A stretch of 56,851 nucleotides of DNA, taken from Hoylesella timonensis S9-PR14 (GTDB taxonomy: Bacteria > Bacteroidota > Bacteroidia > Bacteroidales > Bacteroidaceae). Below, in pieces: positions 25,606 through 35,251 of this stretch. Location of the stretch: the NCBI RefSeq assembly GCF_000762405.1, contig NZ_JRPQ01000272.1, positions 1 to 56,851 on the forward strand, written 5' to 3'. Under the pieces are notes generated by a model. It saw only the letters and a program-made list of their open reading frames with translations, had not been told where the DNA came from and did not search any database. Numbering within the stretch: position 1 is the first letter of the stretch; every line of letters begins with the position of its first letter. Position numbers and translations under genes: made by a program.

Positions 25606-27342
25606 TTATGAATTCTTTTGGCTTCTGTCAATCCATTCTTGGAATTGCTCTACTTTAGGTTGCTCATAACCCAACTTATATTTCTTGTTGATACCACAGA
25701 CATTCATTTGCAAGGCTTGTGCTTTTACGTCTTTGATGTCTGAAATCAAATTGTATCCTGCTTTTCTAAAGACAGCAACCCACTGCTCGGGAACACCAAT
25801 TTCCGCCCACTCTTCAATAGTGCTTTGAGGTATCTTCTTTTCTGGTTTCATTTGCGGGAAGAGCAAAACCTCTTGTATAAACGTTTTTCCCGTCATGAGC
25901 ATCACCAATCTGTCAATACCAATACCAATACCAGAGGTAGGAGGCATACCATATTGTAGTGCACGCAAAAAGTCATGATCGATAATCATGGCTTCGTCGT
26001 CGCCCTTGTCTGCCAATTTCATTTGCTCCTGAAAGCGCTCTTCTTGGTCGATAGGATCGTTTAATTCTGAATAAGCATTTGCCAATTCTTTACCATTTAC
26101 CATCAATTCAAATCGTTCAGTGAGTCCCGGTTTGCTACGGTGCATTTTGGTAAGTGGCGACATTTCTACTGGATAGTCTGTGATAAAGGTAGGTTGAATA
26201 TAAGTTCCTTCGCAAAATTCGCCAAAGATTTCATCAATCAGCTTGCCTTTTCCCATGCTATCGTCAATCTCCATGTTGAGTTTCTTGCAGGTTTCTCTTA
26301 TCTCGTTTTCATCCTTCCCGTTCAGGTCATAGCCCGTTTTCTCTTTAATAGCGTCAAGGATAGGCAACCTTCGGTAAGGAGCCTTGAAGCTGACTAACTG
26401 TCCGTCAATCTCTTTTTCGGGACTACCGTTTACGGCAATACATACGGTTTCGAGCAATTTCTCTGTGAATTCCATCATCCAGTTGTAGTCCTTGTATTGT
26501 ACATATAGCTCCATACAAGTAAATTCTGGGTTGTGGTTTCTATCCATTCCTTCGTTTCGGAAGTTCTTGCCTATTTCGTACACACCCTCGAAACCGCCCA
26601 CGATAAGACGTTTCAGGTATAGCTCCGTGGCAATTCGCATGTACATATCTATGTTCAATGCATTGAAATGCGTGGTAAAGGGTCGTGCGCTGGCTCCTCC
26701 TGCTATCGATTGCAGCGTAGGGGTCTCTACCTCCGTATAGCCTGCATCGTCTAAAACCTTACGCATGGTACGCAGTACGGTGGCACGTTGTAAGAACGTA
26801 TCCTTCACCCCATCATTCACTACCAAGTCTACATATCGTTGACGATAGCGCAATTCGGGGTCTTCAAATTTATCGTATGCTACACCGTCTTTGTATTTCA
26901 CAATAGGGAGAGGCTTCAACGCCTTGCTGAGCAGGGTTAAACTTTGTGCATGTACAGAAATTTCGCCCGTTTGTGTCTTGAACACAAAGCCTTTAATGCC
27001 CACAAAATCACCAATGTCCATCAATCTCTTAAATACCACATTGTATAAGTCTTTGTTGTCATCGGGGCAAATGTCATCGCGAGTGATATATACCTGTATT
27101 CTGCCTTTTGAGTCTTGCAGCTCCATAAAACTTGCTTTTCCCATGATACGGCGTGTCATCATGCGGCCAGCTATCACCACTTCTCGTTTCTCTTCGCCGT
27201 CCTGATATTGTTCTTTGATGTCAGTACTGAATGCGTTGGTAGAAAACTCTGCAGCGGGGTAAGGGTCTATGCCCATGTTGCGCAACTCTTGAAGACTCTG
27301 TCTGCGACCAATCTCTTGTTCGCTCAATTCTAAAACGTTCAT
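25606..27342 (-). CDS. lysS: Lysyl-tRNA synthetase, class II
   Basis: A 578-aa class IIb synthetase. The N-terminal OB-fold anticodon domain (about 40-160) contains GRMMTRRIMGKASFMELQD. The catalytic domain has motif 2 FRNEGMDRNHNPEFTCMELY and motif 3 in GIGIGIDRLVML. An additional C-terminal extension of about 70 residues follows motif 3 (IPEQW..FRKAGY..) and looks like a small helical domain seen in Bacteroidota LysRS. The frame extends to 27438, but the extra residues are unlike LysRS and lie across the promoter core at 27436-27443, so ATG 27342 is used. Confidence 0.95.
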   Translation of the reverse strand: MNVLELSEQEIGRRQSLQELRNMGIDPYPAAEFSTNAFSTDIKEQYQDGEEKREVVIAGRMMTRRIMGKASFMELQDSKGRIQVYITRDDICPDDNKDLYNVVFKRLMDIGDFVGIKGFVFKTQTGEISVHAQSLTLLSKALKPLPIVKYKDGVAYDKFEDPELRYRQRYVDLVVNDGVKDTFLQRATVLRTMRKVLDDAGYTEVETPTLQSIAGGASARPFTTHFNALNIDMYMRIATELYLKRLIVGGFEGVYEIGKNFRNEGMDRNHNPEFTCMELYVQYKDYNWMMEFTEKLLETVCIAVNGSPEKEIDGQLVSFKAPYRRLPILDAIKEKTGYDLNGKDENEIRETCKKLNMEIDDSMGKGKLIDEIFGEFCEGTYIQPTFITDYPVEMSPLTKMHRSKPGLTERFELMVNGKELANAYSELNDPIDQEERFQEQMKLADKGDDEAMIIDHDFLRALQYGMPPTSGIGIGIDRLVMLMTGKTFIQEVLLFPQMKPEKKIPQSTIEEWAEIGVPEQWVAVFRKAGYNLISDIKDVKAQALQMNVCGINKKYKLGYEQPKVEQFQEWIDRSQKNS

Positions 27343-27435
27343 ATATTGATTATAGCTATTTTTATATATGTGAGAATCATGCCAACAATCACTCCAACGT
27401 TGATGGTGGAGTTTGCGTGGCATTACCAATTGATG

Positions 27436-27443
27436 CAAAAGTA
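27436..27443 (-). promoter_or_regulatory. -7 box (TACTTTTG) of lysS
   Basis: CAAAAGTA on the plus strand. The predicted lysS leader is about 85 nt. Repeat copy B begins 84 nt farther upstream. Confidence 0.6.
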
Positions 27444-27526
27444 CGAAATAATTCTGAATGTGCCTATTATTTCATATTTTTTTATAAATATGTGTAACAT
27501 GAAAGAGGGCACAATTTAATTTGTAA

Positions 27527-27912
27527 TTTGTCCTAAAAAATGACAAAAAAACGGGTGTTTATTTTTTGCAAAATAGAAAAAAATATGGGGTTCTGAGCAT
27601 AGATTTTTTTCTTAAAACGAGCAAAAATTGCAACGAATTAGACAAACCCATGGAGATAAGACGCCAAAATACATACTTTTGTCTGCTTAGTATATGTTGA
27701 CAGACCGCTTAACCCATTACTTCAATCCGTCTAACTCATTGCTTTAATGTCTTATCCCTGCTTTTTATTCGGCTCAAAAAGTGCTATTATCGCCTTAACC
27801 TTCTGATATTCATTGCATTATAGATTCTTCGAAATGCTGCGCATATTTGCAAGCAAGTGGAAGTGTGTTGGCAAATATGAAAGTTATGAGAGGGACTTTG
27901 TAAAGAAAAATT
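27527..27912 (+). repeat. Dispersed structured repeat, copy B
   Basis: Box 1 TTTGTCCT plus AAAAAATGACAAAAAAA starts at 27527. Box 2 AAAATAGAAAAAAAT is at 27570 (+43). The hairpin 27842-27879 (38 nt, +315) has outer arms CATATTTGC and GCAAATATG. Box 3 TTTGTAAAGAAAA is at 27897 (+55 from the hairpin). The 29-nt tail 27884-27912 matches copy A with one substitution and one indel. It lies between the lysS promoter and the SNF2 gene stop. The flanks (27444-27526, 27913-28023) show no gene. Confidence 0.8.
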
Positions 27913-28023
27913 TCTGTGTTTTTGTAACTATTTTGGCGTTTTTATATAGTCGTTTTTAGTAAAAATACAGGACAAAAGAAGTGCGCGTCTTTACCATATT
28001 GTATCACTTTTTTATCCGCCTGA

Positions 28024-31000
28024 TTATACCTCTTTAAGCAAATCTAAAATTTCTTCCTGCGTCAACGTCCGAACCATATCCCCACCTTCTAACAAAGAAT
28101 CAGCGAGGTCGCGCTTGGTTTTGTGCAGACGTATGATTTTCTCCTCAATGGTATGTTGAGCTATCAAGTGGTAGACCGTCACATCATTGCGCTGTCCTAT
28201 GCGGTAAGCCCGGTCAGTAGCTTGCTGTTCTATGGCAGGATTCCACCAAGGGTCCAGATGAATGACATAGTTGGCGGCAGTCAGGTTGAGGCCTAATCCG
28301 CCTGCCTTCAAGCTTATCAAGAAGAAAGGATAGTTGCCTTTTTGAAACTCATCCACTATCTCTTCTCGTTTTCTGATGGGCGTTGCTCCGTCTAAATATA
28401 AATAAGGTAGCTTGATTTTGTCCATCACCTGTCTTACTTCTGCCAAGAAACTTGTAAACTGACTAAACACCAAAGCCCGACCTCCGCTGTCGTTCAAGCT
28501 CTCTGCCAAAGCAATAAACGTAGATAATTTGCTACTTGTTTTCTTCCATGTTTTGTCAACCAATGAGATGCTGCATGCCATTTGCCTTAGCTTTGTTATC
28601 TCAGACAACGTACTTAGTTTTACTCCTTCTTCCGCCAATGCCAGTTCCTCTGCCTTTTTCCGATGCAATTCATACATCGCCAGCTCGTTGTCAGACAATT
28701 CTACGGGTAAGTTGATATCATTCTTCTCTGGTAACTCTTCGATTACCTCACCCTTTGTGCGCCGTAACAGAAATGGAGAAATGAGTTTTTTCAGCTGTCC
28801 CTGTCGCTCTTTATTCTTATTTTCCTCAATCGGTATGATATATTTTTTCTTAAATTGCTCGGCGTTCCCCAACAATCCAGGATTGATGAATTGAAACAAA
28901 TTCCACAATTCTGACAAATGGTTCTGTATGGGTGTACCAGTGAGTATGACCTTTCGTTCGGCTTTTAGCATCATTGCCGCTTTAGACATCTTCGTGTTGG
29001 GGTTCTTAATGGTATGAGCCTCATCAAGAACTACCACGTTCCAGCTTTTTTGTGACAGTTGTTGTTGGTGAATCGTCAGCAATGCGTATGTGGTGACGAG
29101 CACCTCGTTACGGCTTATCTGCTCTATGGCCTGTTCCCTATTCACCTCGTCATTCAGCACAAAAACGTTGAGCGTTGGAGCAAACCGGCTTAACTCTTTT
29201 CTCCAGTTTGGCACTAATGACGCCGGAACCACTATCAAGGAAGGTCCGCTTTGTGCTTGTTCTAACAGTAAAGTAATCGTTTGCAGCGTCTTACCTAATC
29301 CCATGTCATCAGCCAAACACGCCCCCGCTCCCCACGCGGTGAGTTTTGACATCCACTCAAATCCCACTTCTTGATAGTTTCTTAACTGCGCGTTAAGCGT
29401 TTTAGGTACTTGCGGATGCAGTTTTTCCGCATCTTTCATTTTTTGTATCAATGCATCTACTGCCGCATTTCGCTTCACATGAATATCAGAATGGTTCACA
29501 ACCTCATCCATAAGTCCAACAGCCGCAGGAACCATCAACAAATGCGACCTGTTTTCTGTTGTTGCTGTATCGATTTGTTGCAGAATGCGTTTTAAGTCGT
29601 TACTCAGTTTTATGTATTCATTGTCGCCTATCTTTACATACTTGCTTTTATCGCTTAGGTGCATTTGTTGCAACAGCTGGTACAGCGACATCATCTTCTC
29701 GTTATCAATGCACACATCTCCCACGACTTCAAACCAATTGTTCTTAGACTTCAGAGCAATGTTAAAGTTCGAGCAATTCAGTTTGCCCCTATACTTTATC
29801 CTACAGTTTTCGAGCCATTCCATTTCGCATGTTTCATTATTCTGCTGTACCCATTCAATGAGAGGCAACAATTGCACGATGCTGATTGTAATGGAGTCGG
29901 TAATGGAGGATAATTCAAGTGTCTGTGCCTCATCCATGATTTCCAATTCTGCGAGTTTATCTTCTATGGTTTTCAAGTTAGATTTCTCCTTCTTTAACTT
30001 TCTAACCACGATGCACTTCTCTCCCTTGACTTCCGTAATCGTACTTACGCTCCCCTGCCCTGGCACAAAGTCGAAGTGTTCAATAGGATGAACAACAAAG
30101 GATAGCCTGAAATATTCTTCTTCCATGGGGGCAACACGCAAAGCGATGACCGCTTTGCCTTCTACCTTTTTTATTTGTTCCAATCCTTCTACCATGTTCG
30201 AGTGAACCTGTGTTTTTCCTCCGATTGACTGTATGAGACGGATTAGCATCTGTTCGGCCTCTGCAGGATATGTCTTTTGTGACAAGATAGTTTGATAAAC
30301 CTTTTGCTCATATGGCGTTATATTAAATATCGAGTAATCTGTTTCTGAGTTTTTAACAAAGCATTTTCCTATCGCATTGTTTTGTATCTCATCGGCAATG
30401 TTGGATGATACGCCAAAACTGTTGTCTTTGTTTTTATTAATAATTAAGAAAGGTCTGTCTGAATGTATCGACACGGGGTGCATGTCATAGCTGCTTCCGC
30501 AAAAAACACGATTGCAGTTCTCTAACAGATAAATATATTTTCGTAGATATATGTCGTATTCCCATAGTTCTACACTATTTGAAAATGCGATATCCGTTTC
30601 ATCCATACAATTGTCATGTAGATTTTTAAATGTCCTTATGGTTAATTCCCTCCCTACCGACCAAGTTCCATTTTTTAATCGTTTCTTCAAGATAGGGATA
30701 ATCCTTTCGAACATAATAAGATACACCAGTTGCGTATCGCTGCTACCTTTTTTCGTTTCTTGCTTTTGCTCCTGCGTGTATGCCAATAAATCTTCTAATT
30801 TAGTTACCCAAAAAGGCTTGACGTCCAACCGTTCTAACAATGAGCTTTTTGCCAAACGCCGCATCTTCACACCATCTTCGTCATTGGTTTTGCAGCATTG
30901 TGTTTCGGTGTTTAAGAAAGCCGCATGGGTAGTTCCTGCCGTTTGCTCAAAAAGTGCGATTAGTTCGTTTTTTATATTCAGTTGCTTTATGATTGCGCAT

Positions 31001-32046
31001 GCTAAATGTTTTATGGCGTTATTTTCATTATTCGCATCGAACACTTTGAGCACAACACCGTTCATAAGATTTACGTTCTGCTTTTTACAGAAAAAATAAT
31101 AAAGCGGGGCTATCAGTATTTGATTTTCCTCCGAGGAACGCATACATTCCAACGCCACCAGTTTTTCTAATTTATTTTTACCTTTTTCTTCTTTTAACAA
31201 CAATAAAGATAGCGTATAGTAAAAATTAATAATGCAATTTCCATAAACTGCATTATTGTATGTCAACTCTTTTTTTCTTGTCGATATTACTTTTACAAAG
31301 AGTTTGTAGGCATTTGCATAATCAGATTGATACAGCGAGGCAATTGCGTAAATAAGCAGGGCGTATGACGTGATGGGTTGTTTCTCCGAGTCAATACACA
31401 TCTTTCCTGTTCCCAAATAATAATAGAAGGCGAAAACAGTGGTGGAATGAATCAATAAATTCCGTTCTCCGCCAAGCATCACCGCCCGTAAATACTCCCA
31501 GTCAACGTCCATGTCTTTTAACAACATGTTATATAAGATATTATCAAGCTGAGTACTTAGAAATGATGTTGGAATATTTTTCACAAATGTCTCATAGTCA
31601 GGATTACCAAAGACGTAAGACACCTCTTCAACCAAATCTTTTAAGATGCCTGCTATATAATCTTTATTTTTTATACTTATTCTTTCGGAAAACAATCCAT
31701 ACAGAATCTCAGTGTGCTTGATGGCATCCTTATACTTCACCTTGTCATGATAATATGTATACAGGCTATCATACAGGGGGAAGAACAAATCGTCCTTAAT
31801 TTCTCTCAGAAGACAAAGATAAATGGACGGATGTACTCTGAACCGCTTAGCTGTGCCATAGAATCCACTATCTATAACGAAAAATCCTTGTTTATACAAA
31901 TGGTGGAATGTTTTTTCAAAAAGGCTCTCTACCATTATCTGGCCTGCCACTTTTTTCCACTCATTCTCGGTCATACTTAATTCGTATAATAATGTCATGG
32001 TCTTCAGAACCGTGATCTCGTTATTATTCAAGTTTGAAACATTCAT
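28024..32046 (-). CDS. SNF2-family DEAH helicase with large unassigned N-terminal region
   Basis: A 1340-aa protein. The C-terminal third is a Swi2/Snf2 ATPase: motif I DDMGLGKTLQT (about 910-920), motif II DEAH (about 1008-1011), motif III LTGTPIQN, motif V GGLGLNLT and motif VI QQATDRAYRIGQ (about 1270-1281). Residues 1-100 look like a winged-helix segment, 100-420 are helical and repeat-like, and 560-860 are mixed alpha/beta; none is assigned by eye. A SWIM zinc finger, frequent in bacterial SNF2 proteins, is not visible. The likely role is DNA translocation or remodelling of protein-DNA or RNAP complexes. It is flanked by repeat copy B and lpxB with no partner gene, so a defence role has no contextual support. 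Confidence 0.88.
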   Translation of the reverse strand: MNVSNLNNNEITVLKTMTLLYELSMTENEWKKVAGQIMVESLFEKTFHHLYKQGFFVIDSGFYGTAKRFRVHPSIYLCLLREIKDDLFFPLYDSLYTYYHDKVKYKDAIKHTEILYGLFSERISIKNKDYIAGILKDLVEEVSYVFGNPDYETFVKNIPTSFLSTQLDNILYNMLLKDMDVDWEYLRAVMLGGERNLLIHSTTVFAFYYYLGTGKMCIDSEKQPITSYALLIYAIASLYQSDYANAYKLFVKVISTRKKELTYNNAVYGNCIINFYYTLSLLLLKEEKGKNKLEKLVALECMRSSEENQILIAPLYYFFCKKQNVNLMNGVVLKVFDANNENNAIKHLACAIIKQLNIKNELIALFEQTAGTTHAAFLNTETQCCKTNDEDGVKMRRLAKSSLLERLDVKPFWVTKLEDLLAYTQEQKQETKKGSSDTQLVYLIMFERIIPILKKRLKNGTWSVGRELTIRTFKNLHDNCMDETDIAFSNSVELWEYDIYLRKYIYLLENCNRVFCGSSYDMHPVSIHSDRPFLIINKNKDNSFGVSSNIADEIQNNAIGKCFVKNSETDYSIFNITPYEQKVYQTILSQKTYPAEAEQMLIRLIQSIGGKTQVHSNMVEGLEQIKKVEGKAVIALRVAPMEEEYFRLSFVVHPIEHFDFVPGQGSVSTITEVKGEKCIVVRKLKKEKSNLKTIEDKLAELEIMDEAQTLELSSITDSITISIVQLLPLIEWVQQNNETCEMEWLENCRIKYRGKLNCSNFNIALKSKNNWFEVVGDVCIDNEKMMSLYQLLQQMHLSDKSKYVKIGDNEYIKLSNDLKRILQQIDTATTENRSHLLMVPAAVGLMDEVVNHSDIHVKRNAAVDALIQKMKDAEKLHPQVPKTLNAQLRNYQEVGFEWMSKLTAWGAGACLADDMGLGKTLQTITLLLEQAQSGPSLIVVPASLVPNWRKELSRFAPTLNVFVLNDEVNREQAIEQISRNEVLVTTYALLTIHQQQLSQKSWNVVVLDEAHTIKNPNTKMSKAAMMLKAERKVILTGTPIQNHLSELWNLFQFINPGLLGNAEQFKKKYIIPIEENKNKERQGQLKKLISPFLLRRTKGEVIEELPEKNDINLPVELSDNELAMYELHRKKAEELALAEEGVKLSTLSEITKLRQMACSISLVDKTWKKTSSKLSTFIALAESLNDSGGRALVFSQFTSFLAEVRQVMDKIKLPYLYLDGATPIRKREEIVDEFQKGNYPFFLISLKAGGLGLNLTAANYVIHLDPWWNPAIEQQATDRAYRIGQRNDVTVYHLIAQHTIEEKIIRLHKTKRDLADSLLEGGDMVRTLTQEEILDLLKEV

Positions 32047-32178
32047 CTCGCAAGTTATTCAGTAATTCACGTTTATTATAAAGTTACACGCATCTGCTTT
32101 TTTTGTAACAATCTTCAAAAAGGCAATAAAAACATCATAGAAAAAATTGCTCTCTAAACAGTCATGAAGCAACGGTGT

Positions 32179-33324
32179 CTAATGCTTACGTTGCAACAAC
32201 CTCACCATAAGTTGAGCAGCATTTTTGGAAGCAATTTTGTCACCTAACAAATGAGCGACGTCAGCATAGCCCTGAAGCATTTTAGACCTATTCGCGTGAT
32301 TGGGCAATATTTGCTGCAACGCATCTGCTATTTGAGGAACGGTAAAACGGTCGGCGAACAGCTCTGACACAATCTCTTTATCCGCAATCAAATTTGCCAA
32401 GGAGATATATTTTACCGTCATGACATGATTGAAAGCAAAACGAACAAGTTGTGGCACAGGCGTCTTATAACATACCACTTGCGGAACATCCAGCAGGGCA
32501 GTCTCTAACGTTGCCGTTCCACTTGTCACCAAAGCAACGGTGGCATGTGACAGCAATGCGTACGTTTGGTTTTTGACCATGCTCACGTTTGAACCTAACA
32601 GAAAGCGATTATAATATGAATCATCAATGGAAGGAGCGCCCGCCAATACAATTTGATAGCCAGACACCTTATTTGCAGCTTCAATCATGGCAGGCAGGTT
32701 GTCCTTGATTTCCTGTTTTCTGCTTCCCGCCAGCAAAGCAATGATCGGTTTGTGTCTGTCAAGACCATTCCTAACCGTAAATTCATCAAAACTTTCAGCA
32801 TACGTTTCATTGAATTGCCGAACCTCATCTGCTGTAGGATTACCAACATAATGAATGGGAAAGTGATGTTTTCCTTCAAAGAAAGCTACCTCAAACGGCA
32901 GAATGGAGAAAAGTTCGTTGACATCTCGCTTGATTGACTTGATGCGGTATTCTTTCCAAGCCCATATTTTAGGGGCGATATAGTAAAAAATTGGGATGTC
33001 TGTATGTGTTTTTATATAATGTGCAATCTTTAGATTAAAACTCGCATAATCAACAAGAATAACAACATCTGGCTGCCATGTCAAGATATCTTGCTTACAC
33101 TGTTTCATGTTGCGATAGATTGTCGGGAGATTCATCAATACGGGTATAAAGCCCATGAATGCCATTTCACGATAATGTTTGACTAATGTTCCACCAACCT
33201 GCTGCATTAAATCGCCACCAAAGAAACGAAATTCTGCAGCTGGGTCTTCTTTTCTTAAAGACATCATCAAATGCGAAGCATGCAAATCACCACTGGCTTC
33301 TCCTACTATTAAATAATACCGCAT
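32179..33324 (-). CDS. lpxB: Lipid-A-disaccharide synthase
   Basis: A 381-aa GT19 glycosyltransferase. The N-terminus VGEASGDLHAS is the family signature. Later blocks are LVDYASFNLKIA, YYIAPKIWAWKEYR, LAGSRKQEIKDNLP and TSGTATLE with the nucleotide-sugar-binding region. It joins UDP-2,3-diacylglucosamine and lipid X to form the lipid A disaccharide on the inner face of the inner membrane. It lies 61 nt after surE, a common Bacteroidota pair. Confidence 0.94.
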   Translation of the reverse strand: MRYYLIVGEASGDLHASHLMMSLRKEDPAAEFRFFGGDLMQQVGGTLVKHYREMAFMGFIPVLMNLPTIYRNMKQCKQDILTWQPDVVILVDYASFNLKIAHYIKTHTDIPIFYYIAPKIWAWKEYRIKSIKRDVNELFSILPFEVAFFEGKHHFPIHYVGNPTADEVRQFNETYAESFDEFTVRNGLDRHKPIIALLAGSRKQEIKDNLPAMIEAANKVSGYQIVLAGAPSIDDSYYNRFLLGSNVSMVKNQTYALLSHATVALVTSGTATLETALLDVPQVVCYKTPVPQLVRFAFNHVMTVKYISLANLIADKEIVSELFADRFTVPQIADALQQILPNHANRSKMLQGYADVAHLLGDKIASKNAAQLMVRLLQRKH

Positions 33325-33385
33325 AAACTACACTTTATTTGAACGCCTCCTATCTTCTGCTCTTTAGACAAACAAGAGGCACGAA

Positions 33386-34159
33386 TTACTCGATTTCCCA
33401 ATGTTTTATTTTAGACATAAACTCATAAGCAGTCACATCCATGGTGATGGGTGTAACGGCAACATAGCCATGATTGAGCGCCCATTGGTCGGTATCGGCA
33501 TTTTCAGGTTCATCATTTTGATACCTTCCCACTACCCAATAGTAATCGTAGGCACGAGGATGATGTGCGGTGACAATTTCGTCCACCCATCTCCCATAAG
33601 TCATACGGCACACCTTTAAGCCTTGAAAAGATTCTTTTGCGGGGAAGTTAACATTCAAGCAAACACCCTTTGGCAGCCCTTCGGCAAGCACTTTTTTAAC
33701 TAATTGTACCACATAAGGTCGCAAAGGCTCAAGGTTCGCATCTTCATTGTAATAACAACTGGAGAACGCTATAGAGGGAATGTATTTCAAACATCCTTCC
33801 ATAGCCACGCCCATTGTACCAGAATAATGGGTATTCACCGTGGAATTATCTCCATGATTGATGCCGCCTAAAATAAGAGAGGGCTTCCTATCAGTGCACA
33901 ACTCACTCATCGCTAATTTGATGCAGTCGACAGGTGTACCGCTGCAAGACCATACTGGGACGGTTCCAATATTATTTCTACGCTTCAAACGCAGATATTC
34001 AACCGAAGAGAAAGCACAAGAGTATCCAGACCGCGCATGCTCAGGTGCGCAAACAATGACATCTGCCAAGTCGGAAACCATGTCTACCAAGGCACGAATC
34101 CCAGGAGAATGATAACCGTCGTCATTAGAAATTAAAATGAGAGGAGTTTCGTTTTGCAT
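33386..34159 (-). CDS. surE: 5'/3'-nucleotidase SurE
   Basis: A 257-aa SurE family phosphatase. The N-terminal metal site is ISNDDGYHSPGI (Asp13-Asp14), followed by CAPEHARSGYS, the GTPVDCIKLA block and GGINHGDNS. SurE dephosphorylates nucleoside 5' and 3' monophosphates and is linked to stationary-phase survival. The frame extends upstream to 34189, but the extra residues (ending NNKKK) are not family-like, so ATG 34159 is used. The promoter core TACTTTTG at 34265-34272 is divergent from parA. Confidence 0.93.
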   Translation of the reverse strand: MQNETPLILISNDDGYHSPGIRALVDMVSDLADVIVCAPEHARSGYSCAFSSVEYLRLKRRNNIGTVPVWSCSGTPVDCIKLAMSELCTDRKPSLILGGINHGDNSTVNTHYSGTMGVAMEGCLKYIPSIAFSSCYYNEDANLEPLRPYVVQLVKKVLAEGLPKGVCLNVNFPAKESFQGLKVCRMTYGRWVDEIVTAHHPRAYDYYWVVGRYQNDEPENADTDQWALNHGYVAVTPITMDVTAYEFMSKIKHWEIE

Positions 34160-34264
34160 CTTTTTTTTATTATTTATAAAACATCGCAATCAGCTTCGTA
34201 AGTTTTCTTAACATAGAAAGTACGTGAGCATTGCCTAACCAATAGGTTTTTACTGATTTACCTA

Positions 34265-34272
34265 CAAAAGTA
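34265..34272 (-). promoter_or_regulatory. -7 box (TACTTTTG) of surE-lpxB
   Basis: CAAAAGTA on the plus strand. The predicted surE leader is about 100 nt. Confidence 0.55.
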
Positions 34273-34313
34273 CGAAAAAAGGTTTAAAAGGTGGCTTTCT
34301 CAACCAAAATATG

Positions 34314-34321
34314 TAACTTTG
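34314..34321 (+). promoter_or_regulatory. -7 box (TAACTTTG) of the parA operon
   Basis: TAACTTTG predicts a start near 34328 and a leader of about 28 nt before parA. It is divergent with the surE promoter 41 nt away. Confidence 0.65.
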
Positions 34322-34355
34322 CAATTCAATATTGTCTTAAGAAGGATTCATAGAT

Positions 34356-35120
34356 ATGGGAAAAATTATAGCATTAGCAAATCAAAAAGGAGGGGTTGGA
34401 AAGACAACCACAACTATCAACTTAGGAGCTTCATTAGCCACACTTGAAAAGTCTGTATTGATTGTCGATGCTGACCCTCAAGCCAATGCATCCAGTGGTT
34501 TAGGAGTAGACCTCAAAGAGGTGGACTGCTCAATCTACGAATGCATTATCAACAAGGCTGATGTACGTGATGCCATCTATACCACAGATATTGATGGCTT
34601 AGATATCATTCCGAGCCACATTGATTTAGTGGGTGCCGAAATAGAGATGCTCAACCTTGATAATCGTGAAAAAATTATCAAACAAATCTTAGAACCCATC
34701 CGAAAAGAATACGATTTTATCTTAATTGACTGTAGTCCCTCATTAGGTCTTATCACTGTGAATGCCCTCACAGCTGCCGATTCGGTCATTATTCCTGTGC
34801 AATGCGAATATTTTGCATTGGAAGGAATTAGCAAGTTGCTCAACACGATTAAGATTATCAAGAGTAAACTCAATACCAAATTAGAAATTGAAGGATTCTT
34901 ACTCACCATGTACGATAGTCGGTTGAGGTTAGCCAACCAAATTTATGACGAGGTAAAACGCCACTTCCAAGAATTAGTTTTCAAGACGGTGATTCAACGA
35001 AATGTAAAGCTCAGTGAGAGTCCAAGTCATGGATTGCCTGTTATTTTATACGATGCAGGGTCTTCAGGTGCTAAAAACCACTTGGCATTAGCGAAAGAAA
35101 TTATGAGCAAGAACGTTTAA
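34356..35120 (+). CDS. parA: Chromosome-partitioning ATPase ParA (Soj)
   Basis: A 254-aa deviant-Walker ATPase. The Walker A' motif KGGVGKTTT is at residues 10-18 with the signature lysine, the Walker A'/switch region DADPQAN at about 40, and Walker B ILIDCSPSLG at about 121-130. It lacks the N-terminal HTH of plasmid ParA, which is typical of chromosomal ParA. With ParB it moves chromosome origins over the nucleoid. It is first in parA-parB-DUF5683-MltD-rel. No parS-like 16-mer was recognised in the window. Confidence 0.94.
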   Translation: MGKIIALANQKGGVGKTTTTINLGASLATLEKSVLIVDADPQANASSGLGVDLKEVDCSIYECIINKADVRDAIYTTDIDGLDIIPSHIDLVGAEIEMLNLDNREKIIKQILEPIRKEYDFILIDCSPSLGLITVNALTAADSVIIPVQCEYFALEGISKLLNTIKIIKSKLNTKLEIEGFLLTMYDSRLRLANQIYDEVKRHFQELVFKTVIQRNVKLSESPSHGLPVILYDAGSSGAKNHLALAKEIMSKNV

Positions 35121-35251
35121 TTCAAAATAAAGAAGGGGCTAACATTCAAAAAAGGTGAGATGCACCAAACGAATGAAATGGAGCTTCCTCGCTAACAAAA
35201 AGACACCTCCACTAAGATTATTCAACATCAGCATATAAACAATAGATATTC

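Noticed and set aside
27343..27438. N-terminal extension of lysS
   Set aside because: The residues are unlike any LysRS N-terminus and the extension overlaps the promoter core at 27436.
28024..32046. SNF2 helicase as part of a phage-defence system (DISARM-like)
   Set aside because: No methylase, DUF1998, PLD or other partner genes; neighbours are lysS and lpxB-surE.
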